From the NCBI GenBank assembly GCA_036897485.1, contig JAYMTF010000808.1:1-29945 (forward strand): 29,945 nt of DNA. The letters run 5' to 3'. The stretch is from Pelargonium nanum. Taxonomy: Eukaryota; Streptophyta; Magnoliopsida; Geraniales; Geraniaceae. Below, in pieces: positions 1-9,625 of the stretch. Positions within the stretch are counted from its first letter, which is position 1. Every line of letters starts with the position of its first letter. The translations under genes and the position numbers were made by a program. Under the pieces are notes generated by a model. The model was not told the DNA's origin and did no database searches. It was given only the letters and a program-made list of their open reading frames with translations.

Positions 1-72
1 AAAACAAACAGGACACTCATTTTGGGACAAAAAATTTAGACAAACAGTACACTCATTTTGGGACGGAAGGAG
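1..72. mobile_element. Right end of a Stowaway-like (Tc1/mariner) MITE, cut by window start
   Basis: The stretch ends in GGGACGGAAGGAG followed by TA. Read on the minus strand this is CTCCTTCCGTCCC followed by CAAAATGAGTGT, the characteristic terminus of plant Stowaway/mariner-type MITEs, and TA at 73-74 fits their TA target-site duplication. The phrase ACACTCATTTTGGGAC occurs twice (about 13-28 and 49-64), so the terminal region is internally duplicated. The other end lies outside the window, so element length and the second TA cannot be checked. Confidence 0.75.
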
Positions 73-866
73 TATATGTTATGATCTTTATGCTTGTCTC
101 AATGGTAGATTAATGTTCTTTTTTCTTCTCATATTTAGGTTTGTAACATTATTCAAATTTGTAGATCGAACTTTGTGTGATTGACAAGAACGAGCAGACG
201 CCAACTGGTGTGCGGACAAACGACAAAATTGTCTGTAAATCGCCAAAAAAAAAAAAAAGAATTCAACACTCCTGAACAGCTCATGATTTTACAAAAAGCA
301 AACCGCAAAGTGTAGTATGAGTTAGCCACTATCTTTCTAATCCACGGGCAAGTGAACCACTCATGAAATATCCCTGCAAATAGTTAGCGTTGGTAATTTG
401 AATACAAGACAAACAAAAAAATCGACTTCCAAATTAGATTGAGTTAGAATTTTTTGTAAAATTTTCATGTCGATTGAATCAAACAACTTGCACGAACTTG
501 CTCTTCTATTCCAAAAAGAAAAGTGAAACGACCCGCTGTCCAAAACCGAAACCAATCTGAAGCCCTTTTGCGTCGGATTTGGATCAAGCTCGGTCGCCCC
601 GGAGCCAAAATTTGTCACCTCTACAAAGCTACTCGTATTGTGCGTAGTCTTATCAGCGACGAAAATGATGAAAATTGCCCGGCTACTTGGATGCGACAGG
701 TCGTATCGTCCTATTAACAAAATAAAAAAATAAAAAATAACATAACACGTCATCGTCATCAACTCCGAGCTGCAAGTCCATGAAACAAACCTAACAGCTC
801 CTCGAAAATATCCCAGAAACCTCAAATTCCACAATTTTCACTTCCGATTCCTCTGATCCGTCCTTC
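73..866. other. Upstream region of the SWAP70-like gene
   Basis: No gene is recognisable here. Short ORFs exist on both strands (for example 523-717 + and 361-834 -) but match no family I know. Their composition looks like ordinary non-coding DNA. The last 50-100 bases, rich in C and T, probably form the 5' leader of the gene starting at 867. A poly-A run lies at about 245-260. I see no clear TATA box, so the transcription start cannot be placed. Confidence 0.5.
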
Positions 867-3800
867 ATGGCCTCCAATGGCGCATCCACGGTAAGCTGCT
901 CTCTTTATTTGTATCGATACATGTAAAGTTTCGATTTTTATTTCGATTCTCTATTGTCTTCTCTGTTAACTTCTCTGGAAATGGTTGTAGCAGAGAGCTT
1001 CGGATACAGAGAACAGCTTAGAGAAGATCAAAAGGCAGTTGTCATCTGGTTCCGGTAGGAATTTATTGCAGGGTCCACTCCTGAAAAGATCTGAAACCGT
1101 ACGGTCCTCTTGTCTTGCATTTCTTGTTATTCTGATTCATTACTTTATGTTTAATTTTAGCTTGTTGAGTAGCTTAAGGTTGTTTTTTTTTTTTTTTTTT
1201 TTGTGAATGTATATGAAAACCCTTTTCCCTGATAAGCTCCTCAAGCTTCAAATTGATTGTTTCGGGTTTCATTCCGAAGCAGGTAGAATCCCGGGTCTTT
1301 CGTGGTGATTCGAATAGAATTTAGTGGTTTAGCTTACTGAAACCTTCCATGCCATCTGAAACTAATCAGTTTGGGCTTACCGAAAACGTTAGTATAGTAT
1401 TATGATTGTTTGATCGGGGGAAATTGTGAAAGTGTCATAGGTAGTGTACCATATTGCAATGTGGCTCATATGCCCAATATCAGAGCAGCATAGGACTTTG
1501 TGGAGATGTAACATTATTATTTTTTTTTTTGTTAATACTTTTGTGATGAGTGTGAATTGGTTGGTTGGTTATTGTGAATTGCAAATGTTTCTGCACTCAT
1601 ATCTTACCATTTGTAGGGTTGATACAGATTGTGATTATTACCTTCTGTATTTTATTTTCGTTTATAATAGCTGAGGAAATGGAATGAGAGGTGGGTAATC
1701 TTGGACCCAACAACGGGGAGGATGGAATACAAGTAAGTATATATTTGGCATCAAATCTTTTGCTACATTTACTTTCTTCTTCTTCTCTCTCTCTCTCTCT
1801 CTCTCTCTCCTTTCTTGTAAGATGCGTAAATATTGGATTTCCTTCTCGTTTGATTGTTCTAGGATTAGAAGAAATGAGCCATCTGTCAAAGGAACCATGA
1901 TCTTTGATGCAAATAGCACTATCACGCTATCTCCAGTGAACTTCCAGTAAGATTGATATTTTAATAACTAAGCCACTTTTACATTCAAAGTTATTACTTG
2001 ATGTGAGAGATTATACTTTAAACAGCTAGTGATATGTCGTTTTTCTTCTCGTTTTATGTGCTTCAGTGGATTACCGAAGTATGATGGCTGCTGCATCTGT
2101 ATCCTGATTGGTCTATTCTTCCTTTTAATAGTGAAGTAAAAAGCTTTGTGATTTTAAGGTTAAATTTATCAATTTCCATGGTAGAGGATGATATGAATTC
2201 CTAGCCACTTGCACACTTCTTAACTATACTGTTTAGATATTGGGACTCCATCGAAGAAAGACTACTTCTTATGCACAGAAACTCCTGCTGCAGCTAGAGC
2301 ATGGGTGTCAACTCTACAGTAAGTTTCTTTACCCCTAATAAAGTGTGCAGCGTGCTTCAGTAAATTGGTATTGGATTGTAATTTCTTCTTATTCTATATG
2401 ATCAAATGCAATGTATCTTTTGTAGCATTTTGTGCCATATTGTAGACGGCTTCCACTGATTATTTTCATATTTCAAGGTTCTTAGTAATTCTTATTGATT
2501 TCCATTTTCTCATCATGGGACACGCATTCAGCCCATTAAATGAACATAGCAGTTATTAAATATTTATTATTCAATTGGATTTGCTGCTGATATTACTCCC
2601 TTATGTATGCTTCTCGTTTCTTTAAAATATCAGTGCAACACAGTTGGTTCTAAAAGCTCATAAAGAGGCTGTCAATTCTTTGAGTGGGAATGGGTCCGCA
2701 AAATTAGGAACAGTTGCTACAGTAGTTGCTGCCGCCAATTCTACAGCCCTTGAATGTTCTAAAGAGATTGAAGCTGCAATGCAGATCTCTATGAGAAATG
2801 CTCTAGGAGTAGTAACATACAGACCAACTGATGGGCCAATGGATGATCTGGCCATTATGAAGGTACAGATATACAAGCTGGTTTTTCTTACAGTAATTGC
2901 AAAGACACCGTACCATGATAATGATATGCTGATTGGTGTTTGGGGGTTATGATTCACATATGCTTCTTGTGTGCATAGTTTGTTTTCACTTATTTATCAA
3001 TGTCTTTAACCATAAACCAAAAAGGAAACACATCTGGAAAGTGAATGTTTTCTTGGAAAGAGAGGGACTGATCTTTTGTAGAACATGTAAGTTAAAGCAA
3101 ATAGATAGAATCAATGGTTTGGTAGCAGTTCTGCCTCTTTGTACATTAGCTTCTGTCTTGGTGGTAGAAATTGGGAATTATTAAATGGTTGATGCTTTGC
3201 TCAAGATTTGTGACTGACAAATAGTTAAAATTTTATTATATGAGGTGCTGGGTTGGATTCCTTAGGAGTTAGGTCCTGAAGAAGCCTTAAAGGCTTGGTG
3301 GTCTGGCCTTAGAAACTAGACAGTGAGTCGCTTGGTCATGAATCTACTAAAAGTATACAGTATGAGGTGCAAGGCAAGCCTTGTTTGACAGATTATCATC
3401 CTCGACTTTGTTGTTCCTTTCATGTTAGTGCTAGCCCTGCAAATCTATAGTTATACGTTGCACCTGGCTTTCTTTCTGAACGCATAACCATGTGCCTTAG
3501 GAAACACTACGAGTTAAGGATGAGGAACTGCAGAATTTAGCCAGGGACCTCCGTGCTCGGGATTCAACAATAAAAGATATAGCAGAAAAACTAACTGAGA
3601 CTGCTGAAGCTGCTGAGGCTGCTGCATCTGCAGCCCATACAATGGATGAGCATAGGAGAATCGCTTTTGCAGAAATTGAGCGCTTAACGAAAGATTCCGA
3701 GAAGAAAGGAGAGGCATCCGTGATGAAGGTACTTATACATCTCATCTGTCTCGATGATTCATTGTGCATCCTGGCTGGTAATATGTAATAAAATGTTTAT

Positions 3801-4969
3801 GGGAATAAAAAACCAAGAAGCACATTCATTATCTTCTATTCCTTTATATTAGGTCTTTCATTCTGTCTTGTTTATGTTTTTTTTTTTTGGTTTTTGTTTG
3901 ATCTTGTAGGTGAAGGAGTCTGAAGAAAAAGTTACGGCCCTAAGCAAGGAAAGGGAACAGTTAATTAAGCAGAGGGACTCCGCTATTCAGGAGGCACATT
4001 TATGGCGTTCTGAACTAGCAAGAGCTAGAGACTGTGTTGTTATACTAGAAGCCGCTGTCTTAAGAGCAGAGGAGAAGGTCAGGGTTACAGAAGCAGGTGC
4101 TGAGACCAGAATTAAAGAGGCTGAACAGAAAGAGTTATCTGCTGTGAAGGAGACGCAAGAGCTTCTATCTTATGTGAATATGTTACAAGCGCAGCTTCAA
4201 AGGTCCAATATACAATTCCTTAGTAAATGAAGTATGCAGGAATCATCCTGTGTGATTCCATTTTCATTTATTGCATGATATCGATACTAGGGTTACAAGT
4301 ATGCCTGATTAAAGAGAAACATGACAATATGGTGACGTATAGGTGTTATGAGTCCTTGTCCATGCAAATAAGGATGTAATTAATATTTTATTAGGGGACA
4401 TTATATCATAAACCAGTGCGCTACCTAGCTGATGTGGCTAAATTAATTTTGCCTGCACACAGATTTTCGTAGGCATTGCTATATAATTTAGTGATGCCCC
4501 CCTTTATTTCACTGATATGATCTGAAGTGCTACATCTTGCACGTTGACTGGCATTCATAGAATTGTTTAAACTCCTCTTAAAAGAAAAATGCTACTTTTA
4601 GTTCTAACAGTCCATATATTTTACTCTTCTGTCAACAGGCAACAAATAGAGACAAAGCAAGTTTTTGAGGAGAAGACAGAGTCTTGCTCTGATATTGACA
4701 ACACTCTTCCCCTGACAAAGCACGTAGAGTCAGAGGAGAATGTAGATAAAGCATGCCTTAGTGAAGTAGTCCACAAGGGAGTGGATCAAGTCAATCTCCA
4801 GCCAATTGGTAATGGAGAATGGAATGATATTCAGGCAACAGAGGCAAGGATTCCTGATGTTCGAGAAATTGCCCCTGAGACAGAAAGAAACAGCTTGGAT
4901 ATCTCTGTTGTTACCTCACCAGTTAATACCCAGCATGAGCAAGGAGCGAATACATTCCATCAGCCTTGA
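867..4969 (+). CDS. SWAP70: SWAP70-like PH-domain and coiled-coil protein (putative Rac/ROP GEF), ten exons
   Basis: Coding exons by eye: 867-890, 991-1098, 1671-1732, 1863-1946, 2067-2098, 2237-2318, 2634-2862, 3501-3728, 3910-4202 and 4639-4969. All introns are GT-AG, all phases close, and the product is 490 aa. A pleckstrin-homology domain covers about residues 36-134, with KWNERWVIL at its start, KKDYFLC near residue 112 and the conserved late Trp at 126. A conserved segment (132-207) and an Ala/Glu/Lys-rich coiled coil (208-381) follow, then an acidic, low-complexity tail. This matches Arabidopsis At2g30880 and rice SWAP70. Those family members are reported to bind phosphoinositides through the PH domain and to act as Rac/ROP exchange factors in immune signalling. 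Start: the ATG gives MASNGAST and precedes a conserved GSGRNLLQGPLLKRSET segment. An AATAAA at about 5249 may be a poly(A) signal. The exon model is very solid; the biochemical role is inferred from the family. Confidence 0.93.
1183..1202. repeat. Poly-T tract in intron 2
   Basis: There are twenty consecutive T in intron 2 of the SWAP70-like gene. The tract is far from the intron-2 acceptor (1670), so it is probably not the polypyrimidine tract. Confidence 0.8.
1784..1809. repeat. (CT)n microsatellite in intron 3
   Basis: About 13 CT units follow a CTT-rich lead-in, inside intron 3 of the SWAP70-like gene. It is about 50 nt upstream of the exon-4 acceptor (1861-1862), so it could contribute pyrimidines to splice-site recognition. 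Length polymorphism is likely. Confidence 0.85.
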
Positions 4970-5128
4970 TATTGAATGTCACTTCAGCCTTGGTATTGGA
5001 TTTTATACTTGTTTACATGAGAGCTTAAATGTAGGAATTGCCACACTAAATATTTTTGTGAAATGTGGAGTATGAACTTCCTTAGGCTAGTCATAGGCTG
5101 ATTTGATGTCTATATTGTGTTAATTATT

Positions 5129-5196
5129 CCCCCCCCCCCCCCTACCTCACCGTTATTGTTCATTTCGTCACATTTTTTTTCCCCCCCCCCCCCCCC
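5129..5196. repeat. Two oligo-C tracts (14 C and 16 C)
   Basis: Runs of 14 C (5129-5142) and 16 C (5181-5196) are separated by 38 nt; the second is preceded by eight T. They lie 160-227 nt past the SWAP70-like stop codon, probably in its 3' UTR. The minus strand is correspondingly G-rich and could form a quadruplex. Run lengths are prone to sequencing error. Confidence 0.8.
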
Positions 5197-5817
5197 AACT
5201 TTTTATGGAGGATCCCGAACTTATTGATGTGAGTTTTAAAAGGTTCTCAATAAAATTATTTAAGATATTGGTGCTGACAGCCTGGCTGCAAATCATTGTT
5301 GTGCAAAATGTCAATTCTTATCAGCCTTGTTGAAGGTGCTTATCTCTATATTACTTGATAAAGCTCTACTGTTGTAATATTATATTCTTTGAACTATGCG
5401 ATTAGATTATTAGCAGGATGAACTTTGGGCTGGAGGAGTGATTCTATGAGACATCATTAATTGTTTTCGTTTTTTATTAGAGAAGTTTGGGTTCACTTGT
5501 CTAAACACTAACTTATGTCTTGGACACGGAGGTAATTTCTTTGTCATTAACGCTATAATTATCATTGTTGGTGATTTCGTTTTTGGAGTACCCATAAGTT
5601 TGATTATGTAAAATTTTGTTTGATTCTCTGTTGGCTTATCTTGTATTTTTTTTCTTGGATTCCTTCTCTTGTATGTTGACCAGGTTAATAGGTGTTTCTG
5701 GATAGCTTTGAGAATTCTGGAATCGTTGGCCAGGCATTGTTCGCAACCAAATAGGTCACAATAAGACAAGATGAAGAAAGGTACGTATCATTCTTGAACC
5801 ATCTCCATACCTTTTAG

Positions 5818-5826
5818 TATATATAA
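5818..5826 (+). promoter_or_regulatory. Candidate TATA box of the first SAUR gene
   Basis: TATATATAA lies 94 nt upstream of the ATG at 5921, similar to the spacing at the second SAUR gene. It is a single sequence match, with no transcript evidence. Confidence 0.45.
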
Positions 5827-5920
5827 CTTACTTCAACTTCATTCAGTAACGAATACATCATACTGTTACATCCTTGCTCTGAAATATATCAATTTCTTGC
5901 TCTGTAAAATAAACTAGAAT

Positions 5921-6364
5921 ATGAACTGCTCCAAGAACCTTTTCAAGATGGCAAGAAGGTGGCAGAAGTTCTCTATCACTGGGCGAAAGAGACTTCCGCT
6001 GCCAAAAATGTGCTGCAGATTGGATGCAGATTGTTACAGAACATCTCTGCTGGTCGATAAGGGCCATTTCTATGTCTACACAGCTGATCACAAACGACTC
6101 ATGGTTCCACTGGTGTGGCTTAACAATGAGCTTTTCGTAGAGCTTCTCAAATTGTCTGAAGAGGAGTTTGGCCTGCCATGCAATGGTCCTATCGTACTGC
6201 CATGTGGTGCATTTTTCATGGATTATGTGATCTCTTTAATAGATCAAGGAGCAGCTAGAGATCGCGAGAAAGCGTTGCTTCTGTCAGTTGTCTCCAGTCG
6301 CTGCTCATCATCATCGCCACCTATTTTCCAAATGAACCAGCAGATTTTTGGTTGCAGTTGCTGA
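5921..6364 (+). CDS. SAUR family auxin-responsive protein (SAUR61-68 clade), copy 1
   Basis: Intronless, 147 aa. SAUR (small auxin up RNA) proteins of this clade promote cell expansion; related SAURs inhibit PP2C.D phosphatases and so activate plasma-membrane H+-ATPases. Visible features: an N-terminal SKNLFKMARRWQKF segment (residues 4-17) typical of the SAUR63 clade, the core KGHFYVYT (47-54), RLMVPL (59-64), ELLKLSEEEFGLP (74-86), and GPIVLPC (89-95) leading into FFMDYVISLI (98-107). There is a Ser/Cys-rich tail. The first ATG is used and aligns with the second SAUR downstream. The relic at 7152 and the gene at 8505 show that this is a local tandem cluster. Which SAUR number it corresponds to cannot be decided. 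Function is inferred from the family. Confidence 0.93.
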   Translation: MNCSKNLFKMARRWQKFSITGRKRLPLPKMCCRLDADCYRTSLLVDKGHFYVYTADHKRLMVPLVWLNNELFVELLKLSEEEFGLPCNGPIVLPCGAFFMDYVISLIDQGAARDREKALLLSVVSSRCSSSSPPIFQMNQQIFGCSC

Positions 6365-7151
6365 ACAGAATAGATATTTTATCTCTGTTAGTGACTGACA
6401 TAAGCCTCCCATACATATAGCAGCTTGAGGAAATGGTAGTTTCTAGCAAGGAATATCAGTAAAAATCATGGCTCGTAACAACTAGAATCTGGGGCATTTC
6501 TAGCTTATAGTTTTATGTTCTAAAATTTAGTTTCATTAGAGATGCTATTTAGAAGTTCAACTTCTGTCAATGTTGTGACTTTCATAGATTTGTTCATGAT
6601 TCATACACGAGTTTTGTGCAGAGTGATTCCACAAACATTGCTTTTGCTTGGCATATTCGCATGACTCAACTTCACTGAACCTTTTTTCCCTGTCATTACC
6701 TTAAACTCACAATAGCTATTAATTTGTTGTGTCATCGATGTAGCCATCATGTTAATCGTGCAGGAATAATGTACTTTCTTGTAAGACGAGATTATGAGTC
6801 CAAGATGAGTTACTGATATAACTGTTTATGCAGAATATCTAATACAAGGACAAACTTAACTGGTAAGTCCATTTGTACTTTTGTTGTCTTCATTGTTTTA
6901 TCCAAGGTTTTTTGGCCACATTAAGGAATATATATATACATAATATACTTTGATCTCTATTTTGCAGGCCACCAAGCTTTGTTTATAACTACCAACATGC
7001 TATAAAAAGGACACTTTGGTTTTTCTGCAACTGTACTGAAAGAAATCTGCCATTCTTGTGTCCTGTCTTTGTACCTTGTTACAATAACATACCGGTTTCT
7101 TTCCATTAAAAGATCTGTCATTTCTCACTCTGTTAACTAACGAATTTGAGC
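6365..7151 (+). other. Intergenic DNA downstream of SAUR copy 1
   Basis: This stretch holds the 3' UTR of the first SAUR and AT-rich spacer. No coding similarity was seen on either strand. The 74-codon minus ORF at 7000-7224 overlaps the SAUR relic in antisense and is a shadow. Confidence 0.5.
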
Positions 7152-7280
7152 AGTTCCAAGAATCTTCCCAAGATGGCAAGAAATTGGCTACCATCAAGAA
7201 CAGAAGTTCACTACCAACTACCAAGAATCAAGTTAGACAGTTTTGGAGCTTCTATTTAGCTGCTGATAAGGTCCGTTCTT
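7152..7280 (+). pseudogene. SAUR pseudogene fragment (5' part of a third tandem copy)
   Basis: From 7152 the frame reads SSKNLPKMARNW, equivalent to SSKNLFKMAKKW of the SAUR at 8505. A frameshift follows, and the next frame reads KLATIKNRSSLP, equivalent to NLATIRKKRAYSLP. It then continues to FYLAADK near 7251-7270, equivalent to CLVADKG, where similarity ends after a further shift. There is no start codon in the position used by the intact copies (TTGAGC replaces it), and the SAUR core and C-terminus are absent. A short stretch at about 7590-7612 (LVVVSRCC) resembles the LSVVSSRCS tail of copy 1 and may be the displaced 3' end. It is a dead copy. Confidence 0.85.
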
Positions 7281-8398
7281 GCCTGAAATTACTGAATATA
7301 AAGATCACACTCTGTCTATGTGAATGCCGTTAAGTCATGATTTTTACAGTTCACGAGTCTCATATATGTATAATTTGACGCACGGAATCATTAGACACAA
7401 CTTAAATAGCATTTGGATCAGAATTTTTGTATAGAAAAGAGAATCAAGAATCAGAATAGTAATGAAACTCTTATTGTTCTGTTTGTATTACAATTTTCTG
7501 GAATGAGAAGTCGCTTTCCAATCTTTTTTCATTACAAACGCTACCATTTATGATCTTGTAATTCATGACCCACTCTATGGAATCTCTTGTTGTTGTCAGT
7601 CGCTGCTGTCAGCAAACGACTAAACCTTATTTTGTCTTAGGATACATCTGTCCAAGAACAATGCCAAGTGACCGGTAGGTTAGTTAACGAATCCAAGAAG
7701 ATTCTGTGAACTGCAGTTATCTAACAGTTAATATACCAAAAACAAGAACAAGTGATGCATGTAGTTAGGAATTCTAGGTGTACATTGTTTTGTGCTTTTA
7801 CTTGTACTTTCATTGTTCTCATAGTTTATTCCGAAGTAACCTTTTGGCTTCATCAGACGTTTTTAGCTAGAAACAAAGATTCCATGAACAGTCTGTCAAG
7901 CTTTGTTATACACAAAAAACTAGGTGATAAGCTTTGATTGGTGACAATGTTGGGAAACTGCAAGGTACAGTGAGAATGTGGCTCAAACTGTAAGGAGCTG
8001 TTTCAAAAGATTGAGTTTCCTGTAATAATATGTTCAAATAAAAATAATTGCGAAGGTCGACATCATCTGTAGAAACAACATTTAACATTTCACATCTAAG
8101 TATATCAGAATAGAATTGGTTGACTGACATTTTATGAGAGTAATGTACATTTTACCTCTCCTCCTTAAAGGAAGACCAAAATACCACGAGGCATTGAGCC
8201 CATGTAAGAATCAACTCCTTAAATGAGCTCTATAAGAGTTTGCCTCCTTTAAGCCACCATTTTATGCATTTTATCAAACAATTTACTGTAGTTCTCTTTT
8301 AAGTTTTGTTTATGTGACACCTCTTTTAAAAAAGGCACTCCTAGTATTACCAAACAAGCGCTTAATAGTAGAGTTCTTGATTCCTTGAAGTCTTTCAT
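7281..8398. other. Spacer between SAUR relic and SAUR copy 2, with a MITE-like terminus
   Basis: There is no intact gene. At 8349-8365 the sequence ACCAAACAAGCGCTTAA resembles the termini found at 15762 and 19236, which suggests the end of a small DNA transposon remnant in the promoter of the downstream SAUR. The matching opposite end could not be found with confidence. ORFs at 7752-7937 and on the minus strand show no family features. Confidence 0.4.
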
Positions 8399-8408
8399 TA
8401 TATAAATA
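8399..8408 (+). promoter_or_regulatory. TATA box of SAUR copy 2
   Basis: TATATAAATA lies 97 nt upstream of the ATG at 8505. It is a near-consensus plant TATA box at a typical distance, followed by a pyrimidine/A-rich leader. Confidence 0.65.
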
Positions 8409-8504
8409 CATAGCCCTTTCCATCTCCTACATTGCACCAACAACCTTAAAGATCCCAAAACATCCATCCATTTCTTGCACCACAAAAAGTAAACAAAACC
8501 CAAC

Positions 8505-8933
8505 ATGACAAGTTCCAAGAACCTGTTCAAGATGGCCAAGAAGTGGCAAAACCTAGCTACTATCAGAAAAAAGAGAGCTTATTCACTACCAAGATTCAGT
8601 GACAGTTACTACAAGACATGTTTGGTTGCTGATAAGGGTCACTTTGTTGTGTACACAGCTGACTATAAACGTTTAATGATTCCATTGTTGTGTCTTGAGA
8701 GTGAGATCTTCATGGAGCTCTTGAAGCTGTCTGAAGATGAGTTTGGTCTGCCATGTGGAGGTCCAATAACACTACCATGTGATGCTGTTTTTGTAGAGTT
8801 TGTGATCTCTTTGATCAATCAAGGTGGAGAATATAGAGATCTTGAGAAAGCTTTGATTCTCTCAGTTGTTACTAGCAATTGTTCATCACTGGAAGTTTCT
8901 CTCAATCAGCAAATTGTTGAGTGTAGATACTGA
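8505..8933 (+). CDS. SAUR family auxin-responsive protein (SAUR61-68 clade), copy 2
   Basis: Intronless, 142 aa. It is paralogous to the gene at 5921, with the same N-terminal block SSKNLFKMAKKWQ (residues 3-15), core KGHFVVYTADYKRLMIPL (44-61), ELLKLSEDEFGLPCGGP (71-87) and VFVEFVISLINQGG (95-108). Expected role: an auxin-responsive growth effector acting through PP2C.D phosphatases at the plasma membrane (family knowledge). The start is the first ATG after the TATA box. I could not find a canonical TGTCTC auxin-response element in the 300 nt upstream. It lies tail-to-tail with the NAC gene on the minus strand. Confidence 0.94.
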   Translation: MTSSKNLFKMAKKWQNLATIRKKRAYSLPRFSDSYYKTCLVADKGHFVVYTADYKRLMIPLLCLESEIFMELLKLSEDEFGLPCGGPITLPCDAVFVEFVISLINQGGEYRDLEKALILSVVTSNCSSLEVSLNQQIVECRY

Positions 8934-9625
8934 AAAGGTCAAGTATGTTTTGTAAATGGATCAACAAAATCATCTTCCTCACTTGTACATCCCAACGTGT
9001 TTTTATCGAACTGCTTTTCATCAACCGTAATGTGGTCGCCACTTAGGGACAATGTGCGAGTGATAAAAAGTCACAAAATAAGAAAGCGTGAGTTATATGG
9101 CCCGGCCCGTTTTAGGCCCGCGGTCGAACGGCCAGGTATAGTTGAGAGTGTTTGACCAATAGTGCTCAATTTCACATTTTATTATAAGAATAGTTCAGTG
9201 CACGAGACTCTCACTATTACGAGTAAAAATAACATAATCTACAATAAATTTATTGTTATCAATGTGACTGAATACTACAAATTGTTGCAAATATTGTTGG
9301 TCTTCTAGTAGAAGATCAAAATGAAATATTTTCATATATTCCATTACACGAACAAATCTACCAAACCAAAAATGTTAAAATTAACATGATAGAAAGTATA
9401 ATGTGCGCATTTTATTTATATATATCGACAATATAGTAAGTAGTAAAGCGAACGAACAAATTCAATTACACATATTTATAACGATATACAACTGACACCG
9501 ACACCATCTTCAAAATAAATAACTCGGACGCGAGTTATTTATCTTGAAAAATATGTCGAGCAATATCATATTTATATCTAATAGTAGTAATATATATCAA
9601 AAGTCTCTAATAAGATATAAAATGA
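8934..9625. other. Convergent intergenic region between SAUR copy 2 and the NAC gene
   Basis: There is no coding similarity. It must contain the 3' UTRs of both convergent genes. A short GC-rich patch at about 9101-9135 (GGCCCGGCCCGTTTTAGGCC within it) stands out in AT-rich DNA and looks like a piece of repetitive element. A strong hairpin at 9512-9545 is listed separately. Confidence 0.5.
9512..9545. repeat. Perfect-stem hairpin in the 3' region of the NAC gene
   Basis: The arms ATAAATAACTCG (9515-9526) and CGAGTTATTTAT (9531-9542) are perfectly complementary around the 4-nt loop GACG. With one mismatch the arms extend to 15 bp (9512-9526 and 9531-9545). It lies 81-114 nt past the NAC stop codon (minus strand), probably in its 3' UTR. 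Function is unknown. Confidence 0.7.

Larger units (their letters stand above)
4970..5920. other. 3' region of the SWAP70-like gene and upstream region of the first SAUR
   Basis: There is no recognisable gene. The first about 300 nt are probably the 3' UTR of the SWAP70-like gene. They carry two long C runs, listed separately, and an AATAAA at about 5249. From about 5400 the sequence is upstream DNA of the SAUR at 5921. The 119-codon minus ORF at 5410-5769 resembles nothing known and looks spurious. Confidence 0.5.

Noticed and set aside
523-717. 64-codon plus-strand ORF upstream of the SWAP70-like gene
   Set aside because: No family resemblance. It overlaps a longer meaningless antisense ORF and lies where a promoter is expected.
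5410-5769. 119-codon minus-strand ORF
   Set aside because: No family features. It is Lys/Thr/Pro-rich in the way random AT-rich antisense reads, and lies in the spacer before a SAUR.
6365-6420. DST-type mRNA instability element in the SAUR copy 1 3' UTR
   Set aside because: Only an isolated ATAGAT (6369-6374) is present. The required GGA and TTTGTA blocks are not at the right spacing.
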